From Bacillota bacterium (GTDB lineage Bacteria > Bacillota > Clostridia > Oscillospirales > Ruminococcaceae), in contig JAEWAB010000006.1 in NCBI GenBank assembly GCA_023391875.1, positions 1 to 64,000 of the forward strand: a DNA stretch of 64,000 bases, read 5' to 3'. The notes below the pieces were generated by a model, which saw only the letters and a list, made by a program, of their open reading frames with translations, had not been told where the DNA came from and did not search any database. How positions within the stretch are numbered: the stretch's first letter is position 1; each line of letters starts with the position of its first letter. Positions 22,984 to 31,874 of this stretch are shown here, one piece after another. Both the position numbers and the translations under genes were made by a program.

Positions 22984-24654
22984 TCAGTTTCCCGCCAGCT
23001 TGAGCATTTCATCGGCGTTGGAAAGCATAAGCTCCGTAATGGCCTCCCCGCCCATGATGCGCGCAAGCTCGCGCATGCGCTGTTCACGGGTAAGGGTATG
23101 TACCTCGGTGAAGGTTTTGCCGTCGCGCACCTTCTTTTCAATAAGCAGGTGATTGTTGCCGAGCGCCGCAATCTGCGCAAGGTGCGTAACACAGATAACC
23201 TGCCTGCCGCCCGCGATCTCGCGCAGCTTAAGGCCGATCTTTTGGGCGGCCCTTCCGCTAACGCCGGTATCTATCTCATCGAATATCATCGTATCCACGT
23301 CGTCTTTACCCGCCAGTACGGTTTTAATGGCGAGCATAATACGCGAAAGCTCACCGCCCGAGGCAATCTTTGAAAGGGGCTTCGGCGGCTCGCCGGGGTT
23401 GGTGGAGATGCGAAACTCAATGTTATCAATACCGCTTGCGCGCAGCTCGCCAGGGGTGTTTGCAATCACCAGCTGTACATTAGGCATATCCAAAAACTCA
23501 AGCTCCAGCTTTACACGCCTTGTAAACTCCGCTGCCGCCTCGTTGCGTTTTTGCGAAAGCTCTTTCGCGGCGCTGAGGGCCTTCTCATAAAGCTCCCCGC
23601 GCTGCACGGTCAGCTTGTTTAGGAGTTCGTCGGAAAGCTCGATCTCCTCCAGCTGCTGCTTGGCCGAAGCCAGGTACTGCAGTATCTCATCCACATCGCT
23701 GCCGTACTTCTTTTTAAGCTTATAAATGGCGTCGAGCCGATATTCTATCTTATCCAGCGAACGCGGGTCAAATTCAAAGTCATCCAGTATACCGCGCACA
23801 TCGCTCGCAAGCTCCTCAAGTTCGATCGAAATCGAGTTGATGCGTTCCGACATCTCGGAGACATCCTCAAAATAAGGCGCGATCTCGCTCAACGCCTGCG
23901 CGGCATCGGAAACAAGGCTGCAGCCGCCCGCTGCCTCATCCCCGCCGGAAAGGCTATCATAAGCGGCATTCAGCCCGTCTAAGATCTTTGAGGCGTTCTT
24001 AATGCGCTTACGTTTTGCAAGCAGGTCGTCCTCTTCCCCCGGCTTTAAGTCCGCCTCTTCAATCTCGTTAATCTGGTACTGCAACAAATCTACCCGTCGC
24101 GCCTTTTCCGCTTCATCGGTAGAAATCTTGCTAAGGCGGGTCTCCACCTCTTTAAGCTGGGTATACCGCTCTGTGTAGCGGATATAGTCCGGCGCAAGAA
24201 CGCCGAAACTATCCACAAACTTCATGTGTTTATCTGTATCGAGCAATGACTGGTTATCGTGCTGGCCGTGGATATTGATAAGATAAGCCCCAAGCTCGCG
24301 GAGCATCGCCACCGTGGCCGGCCTGCCGCAGATACGGCAGTTTGCCCTGCCATCGGCTGTAAGCTCGCGCGAGATTAGCACCGTGCCGCCCTCGTCCGGC
24401 TCGTAACCCAGCTCCTGCAGCTTTTGTACCGCCTCGGCGGATACATCCGAAAACAGCGCCGTCACATTGGCTTTGGCCGCACCCGTGCGGATTAAATCCT
24501 TCGAAGTGCGTTCCCCCAGCACCGCGTTAATGGAGTCGATTAAAATAGACTTACCGGCGCCGGTTTCACCCGTGAAGATATTAAAGCCTCTCCCCAGTAC
24601 AATGGAGGCTTGCTCGATGATTGCGATATTGTCGATATATAATTCTGAAAGCAC
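22984..24654 (-). CDS. recN: DNA repair protein RecN
   Basis: An SMC-like ATPase that gathers broken DNA ends. Walker A FTGETGAGKS near the N terminus, a long coiled-coil middle (about residues 150-370), and C-terminal signature LSRIMLAIKT with Walker B TMIFDEIDTGVSG. About 556 aa. The start is uncertain: GTG at 24654 fits best, with AGGTGA 8 bases upstream and a RecN-like opening LSELYIDNIAIIE; TTG at 24660 and GTG at 24666 are alternatives. It follows argR by 45 bp, a common Firmicute order. Confidence 0.93.
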   Translation of the reverse strand: MLSELYIDNIAIIEQASIVLGRGFNIFTGETGAGKSILIDSINAVLGERTSKDLIRTGAAKANVTALFSDVSAEAVQKLQELGYEPDEGGTVLISRELTADGRANCRICGRPATVAMLRELGAYLINIHGQHDNQSLLDTDKHMKFVDSFGVLAPDYIRYTERYTQLKEVETRLSKISTDEAEKARRVDLLQYQINEIEEADLKPGEEDDLLAKRKRIKNASKILDGLNAAYDSLSGGDEAAGGCSLVSDAAQALSEIAPYFEDVSEMSERINSISIELEELASDVRGILDDFEFDPRSLDKIEYRLDAIYKLKKKYGSDVDEILQYLASAKQQLEEIELSDELLNKLTVQRGELYEKALSAAKELSQKRNEAAAEFTRRVKLELEFLDMPNVQLVIANTPGELRASGIDNIEFRISTNPGEPPKPLSKIASGGELSRIMLAIKTVLAGKDDVDTMIFDEIDTGVSGRAAQKIGLKLREIAGGRQVICVTHLAQIAALGNNHLLIEKKVRDGKTFTEVHTLTREQRMRELARIMGGEAITELMLSNADEMLKLAGN

Positions 24655-24699
24655 CTTCAAAATCACCTGCCATATCGGTTGTGCAATGCCGCGGATAAT

Positions 24700-25167
24700 C
24701 TATGCCTGTTCCATCAGCTTTACAAGGTCACGCATCAAAAGCACCGAGGTCTCCTCGGAACGGGTAAGGATATAGATGGTATCGTCGCCCGCAAGGGTAC
24801 CGACTACCCCTTTCCAGTTCAGCGAATCAAAGGCCGCGCAGGCCGCGTTGGCCATGCCGGTATAACATTTTACGCATACAATGTTGCCGGAATAGTCGAT
24901 ATTAATCACCGACTTCACAAAAAGGGTGTGAAAGTTGTAGCTGGTCTCCACATCCTTTTCCCGTAGGTTGGAGGAGTACTTGTAATTGCCGTCCTCCCCA
25001 AGGGTTTTGACGAGCTTTAGCTCCTTAATATCACGTGATACCGTCGCCTGCGTGACATTATAGCCGCTCTCGCGCAGACGGCTGAGCAGGTCCTCCTGCG
25101 TATTGATGATATTCTCTGAAATGAGCTCCAGAATCTTTGCGTGCCGCTTTGTTTTCATCTCAATCAT
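24700..25167 (-). CDS. argR: arginine repressor ArgR
   Basis: A hexameric arginine-responsive repressor. N-terminal winged helix (RHAKILELISENII...ATVSRDIKELKLVK) and C-terminal arginine-binding half with GTLAGDDTIYILTRSEE, including the usual GD pair. About 155 aa. The ATG at 25167 has GGCGG five bases upstream; ATG three codons later would give the common MKTKRHAK start. Located between nadK and recN, as in many Firmicutes. No arginine genes are present in this window. Confidence 0.93.
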   Translation of the reverse strand: MIEMKTKRHAKILELISENIINTQEDLLSRLRESGYNVTQATVSRDIKELKLVKTLGEDGNYKYSSNLREKDVETSYNFHTLFVKSVINIDYSGNIVCVKCYTGMANAACAAFDSLNWKGVVGTLAGDDTIYILTRSEETSVLLMRDLVKLMEQA

Positions 25168-25211
25168 CCGTTCCGCCGCTGTGCGAAGCAAGGAGTGGTG
25201 ATGGTTTATGG

Positions 25212-25243
25212 CCTTGCCATGCACAGCAGGAACAATGGCAAGG
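25212..25243. repeat. small hairpin repeat, copy 2
   Basis: CCTTGCCAT (25212-25220) and ATGGCAAGG (25235-25243) form a perfect 9-bp stem with a 14-nt loop. Read on the minus strand its stem and loop match the hairpin at 19304-19330. It abuts the small MITE-like element at 25245. Confidence 0.5.
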
Positions 25244-25244
25244 G

Positions 25245-25284
25245 TATAATACTAATTTCAAATTTCTAATTGAAATAAGTATAA
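25245..25284. repeat. MITE-like element, minimal copy
   Basis: TATAATACTAATTTCAA and TTGAAATAAGTATAAG form an imperfect inverted repeat with almost no interior. The left end equals the ends of the copies at 48831-49019 and 56805. It lies between nadK and argR. Confidence 0.5.
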
Positions 25285-25287
25285 GAA

Positions 25288-26151
25288 CTAACCGCGAAGC
25301 AGTACCTTCTGATTTAACACCTCAAAAAAGTCTTTTAATTCAAGGTTTAACAGCTTTACATAAAGCGATGCCTTTTTTACCGTTACAATATCTCCGGGGT
25401 TTACCTTAACCGCATCTTCCCCATCAACGGTTAAGTAGATTTCACTCCCATTCCTCTCTTGCCCGCCGCTGACGGTAATTACATCCGCCGGGGAAAAGAT
25501 GATGGTTCTCGATACCAGCGAATGCGGGCAGATGGGGGTCATGGTGATACATTCAAGGTTTGGGGAGATCACCGGCCCACCTGCCGCCATATTGTAGGCG
25601 GTGGAGCCGGTTGGAGTCGAAAGGATGATGCCGTCCGCCCGATAGCTGCTTACGCCTTTACCGTTGCAGGATACATTTAAATCGATAATCTGTGCTTTGG
25701 CACCTTTTGAGATAACCGCATCATTCAAAGCATAGTAAGCCTGCCTGCCGCTGTCGGAATGCTTGGTAATCTCGAGCATCATACGGTTTTCGGTGGCGTA
25801 GGAGCCGTCAATAATTCTATTAAACACCGAAAGCCTGCTCGGCTCGATAAACGACATAAAGCCCAGCCTGCCGACGTTTACTCCAACCACCGGCTTGGAA
25901 TAAAAAGCCGCCCGCTTCGCGGCGTGTATGAGGGTACCGTCACCGCCGATGGTTACAACAAAATCGCAGGTATTCATTAAATTATCTAAGGTGCCGAACT
26001 TGGTGCAAGAATCTGTAAAGGCATCTTGCTTGTCATTTTCCATGCAAGGGATAATGCCCAGTCGACACAGTTCTTTACATACCTGCCGCGTGCATTCGGT
26101 ACTGTTCTGTTTATCAAGGTTGGGGATGATAAACGCTTTGAGTGTATCCAT
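25288..26151 (-). CDS. nadK: NAD kinase
   Basis: Phosphorylates NAD to NADP. The GGDGT motif (VVTIGGDGTLIHAAK), the ALNDAVI block and DGIILSTPTGSTAYNMAAGGP are all intact. About 287 aa from the ATG at 26151 (GGGT 11 bases upstream). A GTG at 26172 that overlaps the tlyA stop codon would add seven residues and couple translation to tlyA. Order tlyA-nadK-argR-recN is conserved in Clostridia. Confidence 0.95.
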   Translation of the reverse strand: MDTLKAFIIPNLDKQNSTECTRQVCKELCRLGIIPCMENDKQDAFTDSCTKFGTLDNLMNTCDFVVTIGGDGTLIHAAKRAAFYSKPVVGVNVGRLGFMSFIEPSRLSVFNRIIDGSYATENRMMLEITKHSDSGRQAYYALNDAVISKGAKAQIIDLNVSCNGKGVSSYRADGIILSTPTGSTAYNMAAGGPVISPNLECITMTPICPHSLVSRTIIFSPADVITVSGGQERNGSEIYLTVDGEDAVKVNPGDIVTVKKASLYVKLLNLELKDFFEVLNQKVLLRG

Positions 26152-26171
26152 ATCGGGCTTATACCCTTTCA

Positions 26172-26978
26172 CTATAGATTCTCGTGAGATTGCCTTACAA
26201 GTGCCTCCAGGTCTATTCCGGGCGCTATATCACCCTGATCGGATTTCTTAAGATGGTAGAGGTACTCGATATTACCCTCCGGCCCCTTAACGGGCGAATA
26301 GTCTGCGCCTAGCAGAGCAAACCCGATTTCAGCGGCAACCGCCGCCACCTTTTGCAGTACCTCAAGGTGAATCTCCGGCTCACGCACCACGCCTTTTTTG
26401 CCGACCTTGCCCTTTCCCGCTTCAAACTGCGGCTTTACAAGGCAGACGACCTCTCCCTGTTCCCGCAGCAGCGCAAAGGCCACCGGGAGTACAAGCGACA
26501 GCGAGATAAATGAAACATCGATGCTCGCAAAGTCAACCTCATCCGGCACCTGTTCGCGCGTTACAAAGCGGATATTGGTTCGCTCCAGATTCACCACGCG
26601 TTCATCGGTGCGCAGCTTCCACGCAAGCTGGCCGTAGCCTACATCCACAGCATACACCTTTTTGGCACCATTTTGCAACATACAGTCGGTAAAACCGCCT
26701 GTTGAGGCGCCAATATCCATGCAGATACTGCCGCCCAGCGCAAGCTGAAAGCTCGCTACCGCCTTCTCCAGCTTTAGGCCGCCGCGGCTGACATATTTTA
26801 AACCGGAGCCTTTTACGTGAATATCGGCTCCCGCTTTTACCATATCCCCCGGCTTGTCGGCCTTCTGCCCGTCCACAAACACCACGCCGGACATAATCAA
26901 CGTCTTGGCGCGCTCCCGGCTCTGGGCAAGCCCCAGTTCCACCAGCGCCGTATCCAAACGCATTTTACTTTCGCTCAC
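26172..26978 (-). CDS. tlyA: TlyA-family rRNA 2'-O-methyltransferase
   Basis: An S4-domain methyltransferase (YqxC/TlyA) predicted to methylate ribosomal RNA at ribose 2'-OH. The S4 RNA-binding part is residues 1-60 (RLDTALVELGLAQSRERAK), and the SAM site is DIGASTGGFTDCML, followed by DVGYGQLAWKLR. The GTG start overlaps the dxs stop by 4 bp (GTGA), and GGGAGA lies 8 bases upstream, so translation is probably coupled. 268 aa. Confidence 0.92.
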   Translation of the reverse strand: MSESKMRLDTALVELGLAQSRERAKTLIMSGVVFVDGQKADKPGDMVKAGADIHVKGSGLKYVSRGGLKLEKAVASFQLALGGSICMDIGASTGGFTDCMLQNGAKKVYAVDVGYGQLAWKLRTDERVVNLERTNIRFVTREQVPDEVDFASIDVSFISLSLVLPVAFALLREQGEVVCLVKPQFEAGKGKVGKKGVVREPEIHLEVLQKVAAVAAEIGFALLGADYSPVKGPEGNIEYLYHLKKSDQGDIAPGIDLEALVRQSHENL

Positions 26979-28834
26979 CGCAGGCTCTCCCGTCTTACGT
27001 ATTCGACTATACTGTCGCTATCCAGCCCCAAGCTTTTAACGGCTGAAGGGATGGACGCTTGCGGTACAAAGCGGTTATCCACCGCCTGAACGGCATAGCT
27101 GCCCTGATAGCCGCGCTGTGTAAGAAGTGTGTGAAAATGCTCGGCAACCGAGCCATTCTGTATGCCCTCTTCCACAAACAGTACATGCTTATACTCTTTT
27201 GCTATCGTAATGCTCTCTTCGGGGACAGGGGTTATCTTCGTCAGCTTAAGAATATCAAAGGTAAGCGCGCTTTTTTCCCTTGCAAGCAGCACCTCGCCAA
27301 ACTCCCTGCCGTAGGTAATCACCAATATATCACTTGCGCGTGCATCGCGCAGATGGCTGTATTCAAGCTGAGGCGCTACACCGCCGGCAAGCTCACTCTC
27401 GGCCCCGCGCGGGTAACGAACCGCCGCAACGCCCTGCGTGTTGTAGAGGGCCTCGTGCAGGGTAAGCGACAGCTCCGCATAGGAGAAGGGTGAAAAGATG
27501 GTTACCCCGGGGATCGACGATAGATAGGAAACATCAAACAGCCCCTGATGGGTTTCACCGTCGTCCCCTACAATACCCGCGCGGTCAACCGCAAGCACAA
27601 TATGCGTTTGCTCGATGGCCGCGTCATGCAGCACCTCATCGTAGGCACGCTGCAGGAAAGTGGAATAAACCGCAAAAACAGGCAGCATGCCGCCTGCCGC
27701 AAGGCCTGCGGCAAAGGTGACGCCATGTTCCTCGGCAATGCCGACATCAAAGAAACGTTCCTTATACTTTTTATAAAAGAAATTTAGCCCGGTTGCGTAC
27801 TTCATCGCCGCGGTGATCGCGCAGATGCGTTCGTCCGTATCCGCCAACTCCAGCAGGTACTGCCCAAACCGGGTGGAGAAGGTATCGCCGTTGGTCGGCG
27901 CAACACACTTACCTGTTAAGTCCATATTGGGGATACCGTGGTAGGCGCCGGGGTTCTCCTCCGCGCTTGCAAAGCCTTTTCCCTTTACAGTATCTACATG
28001 AATGATTGTCGGCCCTTTAATGGCCTTCGCCCTTGCGAGTACATTCTTAAGGCTAGCCAAATCGTGCCCGTCTACCGGACCCAAATAAGTAAAACCAAAG
28101 GCTTCAAAGTAGTTGCTGTGGTATAAATACTCCTTAAAAGTAGTTTTACACTTTACCAGTATGCGCTCAACCGGTTCGCCTAACAAGGGAAGACGGTCTA
28201 AAAACCGATGCGCCCTGTCCTTTGCGTTAAAATAACTGGGGCGCGAACGTATCTTGGCAAGATGCTTCGCGACCGCCCCCACGTTTTTGGAGATTGACAT
28301 CTCATTGTCATTTAAGATCACAATCAGGTTTTCGGCGGCCTTACCGACGTTGTTCATCCCTTCAAACGTAAGGCCGTTGGTAAACGCGCCGTCACCCACC
28401 ACGGCAATCACCTTGCCCGCCTCCCCGCTTAAGCGCTTCGCGGCGGCGATACCGCTGGCGGCCGAAATGGCATTGCCCGCGTGGCCTGAAATAAACGCGT
28501 CGTGAATGCTTTCTTTAGTTTTCGGAAAGCCCGAGATACCGTCTTCCTGCCTAAGGGTAGAAAAACGCTCCAGCCTGCCGGTCAAGATCTTATGTGTGTA
28601 GGACTGGTGACCAACATCAAATACAATGCGGTCGGTGGGGGAATCGAAAACAACATGTATTGCGACGGTAAGCTCTACTACACCTAAATTAGAGGCCAGG
28701 TGCCCGCCCGTGTGGGAGATGGTATCCATCAACAGCTCGCGTATCTCGCCGCAAAGCTTGTTTAACTCCTCATTGCTCAGCCGCTTCAGCTCGTCGGGAA
28801 GCTTCAGGCTTCGCAGCATACTATCATTATCCAT
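26975..28834 (-). CDS. dxs: 1-deoxy-D-xylulose-5-phosphate synthase
   Basis: A thiamine-diphosphate enzyme that joins pyruvate and glyceraldehyde 3-phosphate at the start of the MEP isoprenoid pathway. Visible are the N-terminal HTGGHLASNLG, the ThDP/Mg motif VGDGAFTNGLTFEGMNN, the second-domain glutamate in DVGIAEEHGVTFAAG and the DRAGIVGDDGETHQG loop. 619 aa is normal. The ATG at 28834 has AAGGAG 13 bases upstream; a later ATG at codon 6 is possible. Operonic with ispA upstream. Confidence 0.96.
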   Translation of the reverse strand: MDNDSMLRSLKLPDELKRLSNEELNKLCGEIRELLMDTISHTGGHLASNLGVVELTVAIHVVFDSPTDRIVFDVGHQSYTHKILTGRLERFSTLRQEDGISGFPKTKESIHDAFISGHAGNAISAASGIAAAKRLSGEAGKVIAVVGDGAFTNGLTFEGMNNVGKAAENLIVILNDNEMSISKNVGAVAKHLAKIRSRPSYFNAKDRAHRFLDRLPLLGEPVERILVKCKTTFKEYLYHSNYFEAFGFTYLGPVDGHDLASLKNVLARAKAIKGPTIIHVDTVKGKGFASAEENPGAYHGIPNMDLTGKCVAPTNGDTFSTRFGQYLLELADTDERICAITAAMKYATGLNFFYKKYKERFFDVGIAEEHGVTFAAGLAAGGMLPVFAVYSTFLQRAYDEVLHDAAIEQTHIVLAVDRAGIVGDDGETHQGLFDVSYLSSIPGVTIFSPFSYAELSLTLHEALYNTQGVAAVRYPRGAESELAGGVAPQLEYSHLRDARASDILVITYGREFGEVLLAREKSALTFDILKLTKITPVPEESITIAKEYKHVLFVEEGIQNGSVAEHFHTLLTQRGYQGSYAVQAVDNRFVPQASIPSAVKSLGLDSDSIVEYVRRESLR

Positions 28835-28870
28835 TCTACGGGTATTACTCCTTCAGCATGAATATACGGT

Positions 28871-29398
28871 TTACCGCATGGGAATGATGAGCGCCATTAT
28901 AATACCCAGAAGCGCACCGCCCAATACCTCAAGCGGCGTGTGCCCAAGGTATTCCTTCAGCTTTTTAAACTGCATATCATCAAGCTTGATAACCTTATTC
29001 TTGTCGTGCTTATAATGCTTTTTGCCTAAAGAATCTGCTTGCTCTTCGCCTTTTTCTTCGGGGCGCTTAATACTTACCACGATCTTGTTGATGATCTTTG
29101 CCTGCTCCCCCGCCGCACGCCGAACGCCCATGGCATCGTACATCACAACGGCGGCGAACATGACGGCCAAGGCAAACAAAGGGGAACCCAAGCCTTCCTT
29201 CCTTGCGACCGCAAGCATCATGGAACATACAAGCGCCGAATGAGCGCTGGGCATACCGCCCGCACCCACCAGACGCTCAACCTCAAAACGTTTGGTAGTA
29301 AAAAGCGTAAGAAATGTTTTAATAATCTGTGCGGTAATCCAGGAGGATATCGCGCAGGTTAGAATGTAGTTGTTTATCAGTGCGTATATGTCATTCAT
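28871..29398 (-). CDS. divergent PAP2-family membrane protein (YuiD type)
   Basis: A 175-residue membrane protein of the divergent PAP2/DUF212 family, related to lipid phosphatases. Conserved blocks are GAGGMPSAHSALVCS (the PSAH loop) and YDAMGVRRAAGEQA. Spans lie near residues 8-30, 60-90 and 145-170. Substrate unknown; it may act on an isoprenoid phosphate, since its neighbours are ispA and dxs, but that is inference. The ATG at 29398 follows GGGG; a longer frame upstream lacks family similarity. Confidence 0.82.
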   Translation of the reverse strand: MNDIYALINNYILTCAISSWITAQIIKTFLTLFTTKRFEVERLVGAGGMPSAHSALVCSMMLAVARKEGLGSPLFALAVMFAAVVMYDAMGVRRAAGEQAKIINKIVVSIKRPEEKGEEQADSLGKKHYKHDKNKVIKLDDMQFKKLKEYLGHTPLEVLGGALLGIIMALIIPMR

Positions 29399-29480
29399 AA
29401 CTGCCCCATTCCGCCGCTCGGCATCGCGGCATGAGAATAGACGAAACAAATCAAAAATAAATCAGCAAGTGTCAGACGTT

Positions 29481-30374
29481 TTAATGGGTTCGGTTCGTCA
29501 GCGCATCGGTAAACTCTATGATGAACGTATCAACACATGGGAAGGCCTTGAGCAAACCTTTTGCTTCTTCACTCATGCCCTGCGCCATCCGGTGGGCCTG
29601 TTCAATACCATAAAGGGTGGCAAAGGTAGTTTTATGATTGCTCTGGTCGCTGCCGGTCGGTTTGCCCAATTCCTTGGCAGACCCAACAATATCAAGTATA
29701 TCATCAACTATCTGAAACGACAAGCCGATTTTTTCTCCGTAGCTGTCTGCGACCCGGACGAGGCTGTCGCTTGCGCCCGCAACAGCGCAGCCCATCTGCA
29801 CGGCGGCACGAATGAGCGCCCCGGTTTTAAGGGCATGGATCGTATCCAGCATTTTAGCCGAGAGCGGGCTGCCTTCATTTTGCAGGTCGACGGTCTGCCC
29901 GCCGACCATCCCGTTGTATCCGGCAGCCTTTGCAAGAATGCCCGCGGCCTTGACCGTCCGCTCATATGGTACCTTTTCGGGGTCACAGCCGGTTAAAATT
30001 GTTTCAAACGCAAGGGTTAACAGCCCGTCGCCTGCAAGCAGGGCGTTGGCCTCGCCGAACGCAATATGGCAGGAGGGCCGCCCCCTGCGAAGATCGTCGT
30101 CATCCATGCAGGGCAGGTCGTCGTGTATCAGGGAGTAGCAGTGCAGCATCTCGATGGCGCACGCAAAAGGCAGGGCCGCCGAAACATCACCCCCGCACAG
30201 TCTGCAAAACTCCAATACCAGTACGCCACGAATGCGCTTTCCGCCCGACAATAGGCTATAACGCATGGCGTCCACCACCACCTGCTGGGGAACACCCTGC
30301 TCTGGGAGGTAGCCGTCCAGTGCGGCGTTGATCATTGCTATATAGTCATCTAATCGTTTAGAATAATCGCTCAT
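29481..30374 (-). CDS. ispA: short-chain polyprenyl diphosphate synthase (farnesyl/geranyl type)
   Basis: Condenses IPP with allylic diphosphates to farnesyl or geranylgeranyl diphosphate. GGKRIRG (44-50), the first aspartate-rich motif DDLPCMDDDDLRRG (85-98, the bacterial DDxxxxD form) and the second, FQIVDDILD, are intact. 297 aa. It sits in the classical exonuclease VII-ispA-dxs order, 49 bp after xseB. The exact chain length cannot be read from the sequence. Confidence 0.94.
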   Translation of the reverse strand: MSDYSKRLDDYIAMINAALDGYLPEQGVPQQVVVDAMRYSLLSGGKRIRGVLVLEFCRLCGGDVSAALPFACAIEMLHCYSLIHDDLPCMDDDDLRRGRPSCHIAFGEANALLAGDGLLTLAFETILTGCDPEKVPYERTVKAAGILAKAAGYNGMVGGQTVDLQNEGSPLSAKMLDTIHALKTGALIRAAVQMGCAVAGASDSLVRVADSYGEKIGLSFQIVDDILDIVGSAKELGKPTGSDQSNHKTTFATLYGIEQAHRMAQGMSEEAKGLLKAFPCVDTFIIEFTDALTNRTH

Positions 30375-30423
30375 GAATAAATCTGCCTTTCAGTACAGTG
30401 GCTGCTATGAAAGCATACGAATA

Positions 30424-30630
30424 CTATTGATCCTCAGCGGGCGACAGCTCGGTGATTTTAAGCTCGGCTGTTTTTAGCTTGTTTTGGCAGTCGGCTAACA
30501 GTATTGTTCCCTGTTCATAGAGCTTTAATGAGGTTTCGAGGTCGGTTTCGCCGCTTTCAAGGTTCACGATGATCCCCTCAAGCGCTGCAAAAGCCTCCTC
30601 AATGCTCAGTTCTTTTTCCTTCTTACTCAT
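30424..30630 (-). CDS. xseB: exodeoxyribonuclease VII small subunit
   Basis: A 68-residue helical subunit that binds XseA in multiple copies. The family pattern is clear: SIEEAFAALEGIIVNLESGE then DLETSLKLYEQGTILLADCQ. It starts 27 bp after xseA, as usual. Confidence 0.95.
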   Translation of the reverse strand: MSKKEKELSIEEAFAALEGIIVNLESGETDLETSLKLYEQGTILLADCQNKLKTAELKITELSPAEDQ

Positions 30631-30657
30631 GCTTAAAACCCCTTTGTCGGTAAAAAT

Positions 30658-31851
30658 CTATATCACTTCGGCGTCAAACGAGCCGTCCTGTAATCGCACC
30701 GTTATCTTCTCCCCTGCTTGCACGGCCGCAGCACTCTTGATTACGCTTTTATCCTTGTACGCCACCGCATAGCCGCGCTGCAGCACCTTCAGCGGACTAA
30801 GCGCGTCCAGTAGGCCTATATAAGCAGAAGTACGATTATTATAAGCCGTCATTCTCTTTTGCATGGCGGCGTTCAAGCGTTCCATGCGCTGCCGTAAGGC
30901 TTTTTGATGCTGCTCAAGCCTTACCGCGGGGCTTGCAGCCGTAAGAGCAGCCGAAAGGACGTTTAAGCGTTCCACTGATCGGTTCAGCTGCTTCATACAG
31001 GACACCTGTAGCTGCCTTTGGCAGGCAGACAGCCTGTTTTGCAACTCTGCAAGCTCCGGTACAGCCAGTTCTGCGGCAGCCGACGGGGTGGGGGCCCGTA
31101 AGTCTGCCACAAAATCGACGATGGTATAATCGGTTTCGTGCCCGATGGCGGAGATGACAGGAGTCGCGCTTTCATAAATGGCTCTTGCAATCCCCTCATC
31201 ATTGAAGCAAAAAAGGTCTTCGTAGCTGCCGCCGCCGCGCGCAAGGATGATGATATCAATATCCGCAAGCCCGTTTACCCTGCGCAGTGCGCTTATAATG
31301 CTGCGCGGGGCGTCAACGCCCTGCACCGTCACCGGGCAGAGTAGCACCTCGGCAATGGGGTAACGACGGGAAAGAATGCTCAAGATATCCTGTACCGCGG
31401 CCCCGGTTTTAGAGGTAATTACCGCGATACGCCGGGGCATAAGCGGCAGTGCTTTTTTATGCTCATCCACAAATAGCCCTTCGGCACCCAAGCGCGACTT
31501 TAATTGCTCAAAGGCGAGCGCCAGGCTCCCGATACCCTCGGGCAGTATATCGGTACAGTAAACCTGATACTGCCCTTCCCTTTCGTATACCGAAATCTCG
31601 CCGCCCACCACTACAGACATACCGTTTTCGGGCATAAACGGTACGGCGGACGCATGTGTTTTAAACATAACGGCACGGATGGAGGACTGGCTGTCTTTGA
31701 GTGTAAAGTAAAAATGCCCGGAGGGATAGTGGTTTTTAAAGTTGGAGATCTCCCCGCGCACCATCACGCGGCTGAGGTTCCGGTCGCCCTCCAGTATGGA
31801 TTTTATATAGGTATTCACCTGTGTAACCGTCAAAACCCGTGAAGAACTCAT
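30658..31851 (-). CDS. xseA: exodeoxyribonuclease VII large subunit
   Basis: The catalytic subunit of exonuclease VII, degrading single-stranded DNA. An N-terminal OB fold (VRGEISNFKNHYPSGHFYFTLK) is followed by the catalytic core with ILARGGGSYEDLFCFN and SAIGHETDYTIVDFVADLRAPTPS, and a long coiled coil. 397 aa. The ATG has GGAGG five bases upstream. Confidence 0.96.
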   Translation of the reverse strand: MSSSRVLTVTQVNTYIKSILEGDRNLSRVMVRGEISNFKNHYPSGHFYFTLKDSQSSIRAVMFKTHASAVPFMPENGMSVVVGGEISVYEREGQYQVYCTDILPEGIGSLALAFEQLKSRLGAEGLFVDEHKKALPLMPRRIAVITSKTGAAVQDILSILSRRYPIAEVLLCPVTVQGVDAPRSIISALRRVNGLADIDIIILARGGGSYEDLFCFNDEGIARAIYESATPVISAIGHETDYTIVDFVADLRAPTPSAAAELAVPELAELQNRLSACQRQLQVSCMKQLNRSVERLNVLSAALTAASPAVRLEQHQKALRQRMERLNAAMQKRMTAYNNRTSAYIGLLDALSPLKVLQRGYAVAYKDKSVIKSAAAVQAGEKITVRLQDGSFDAEVI

Positions 31852-31874
31852 GCTTGCCTCCGTTGAGCCGTATT

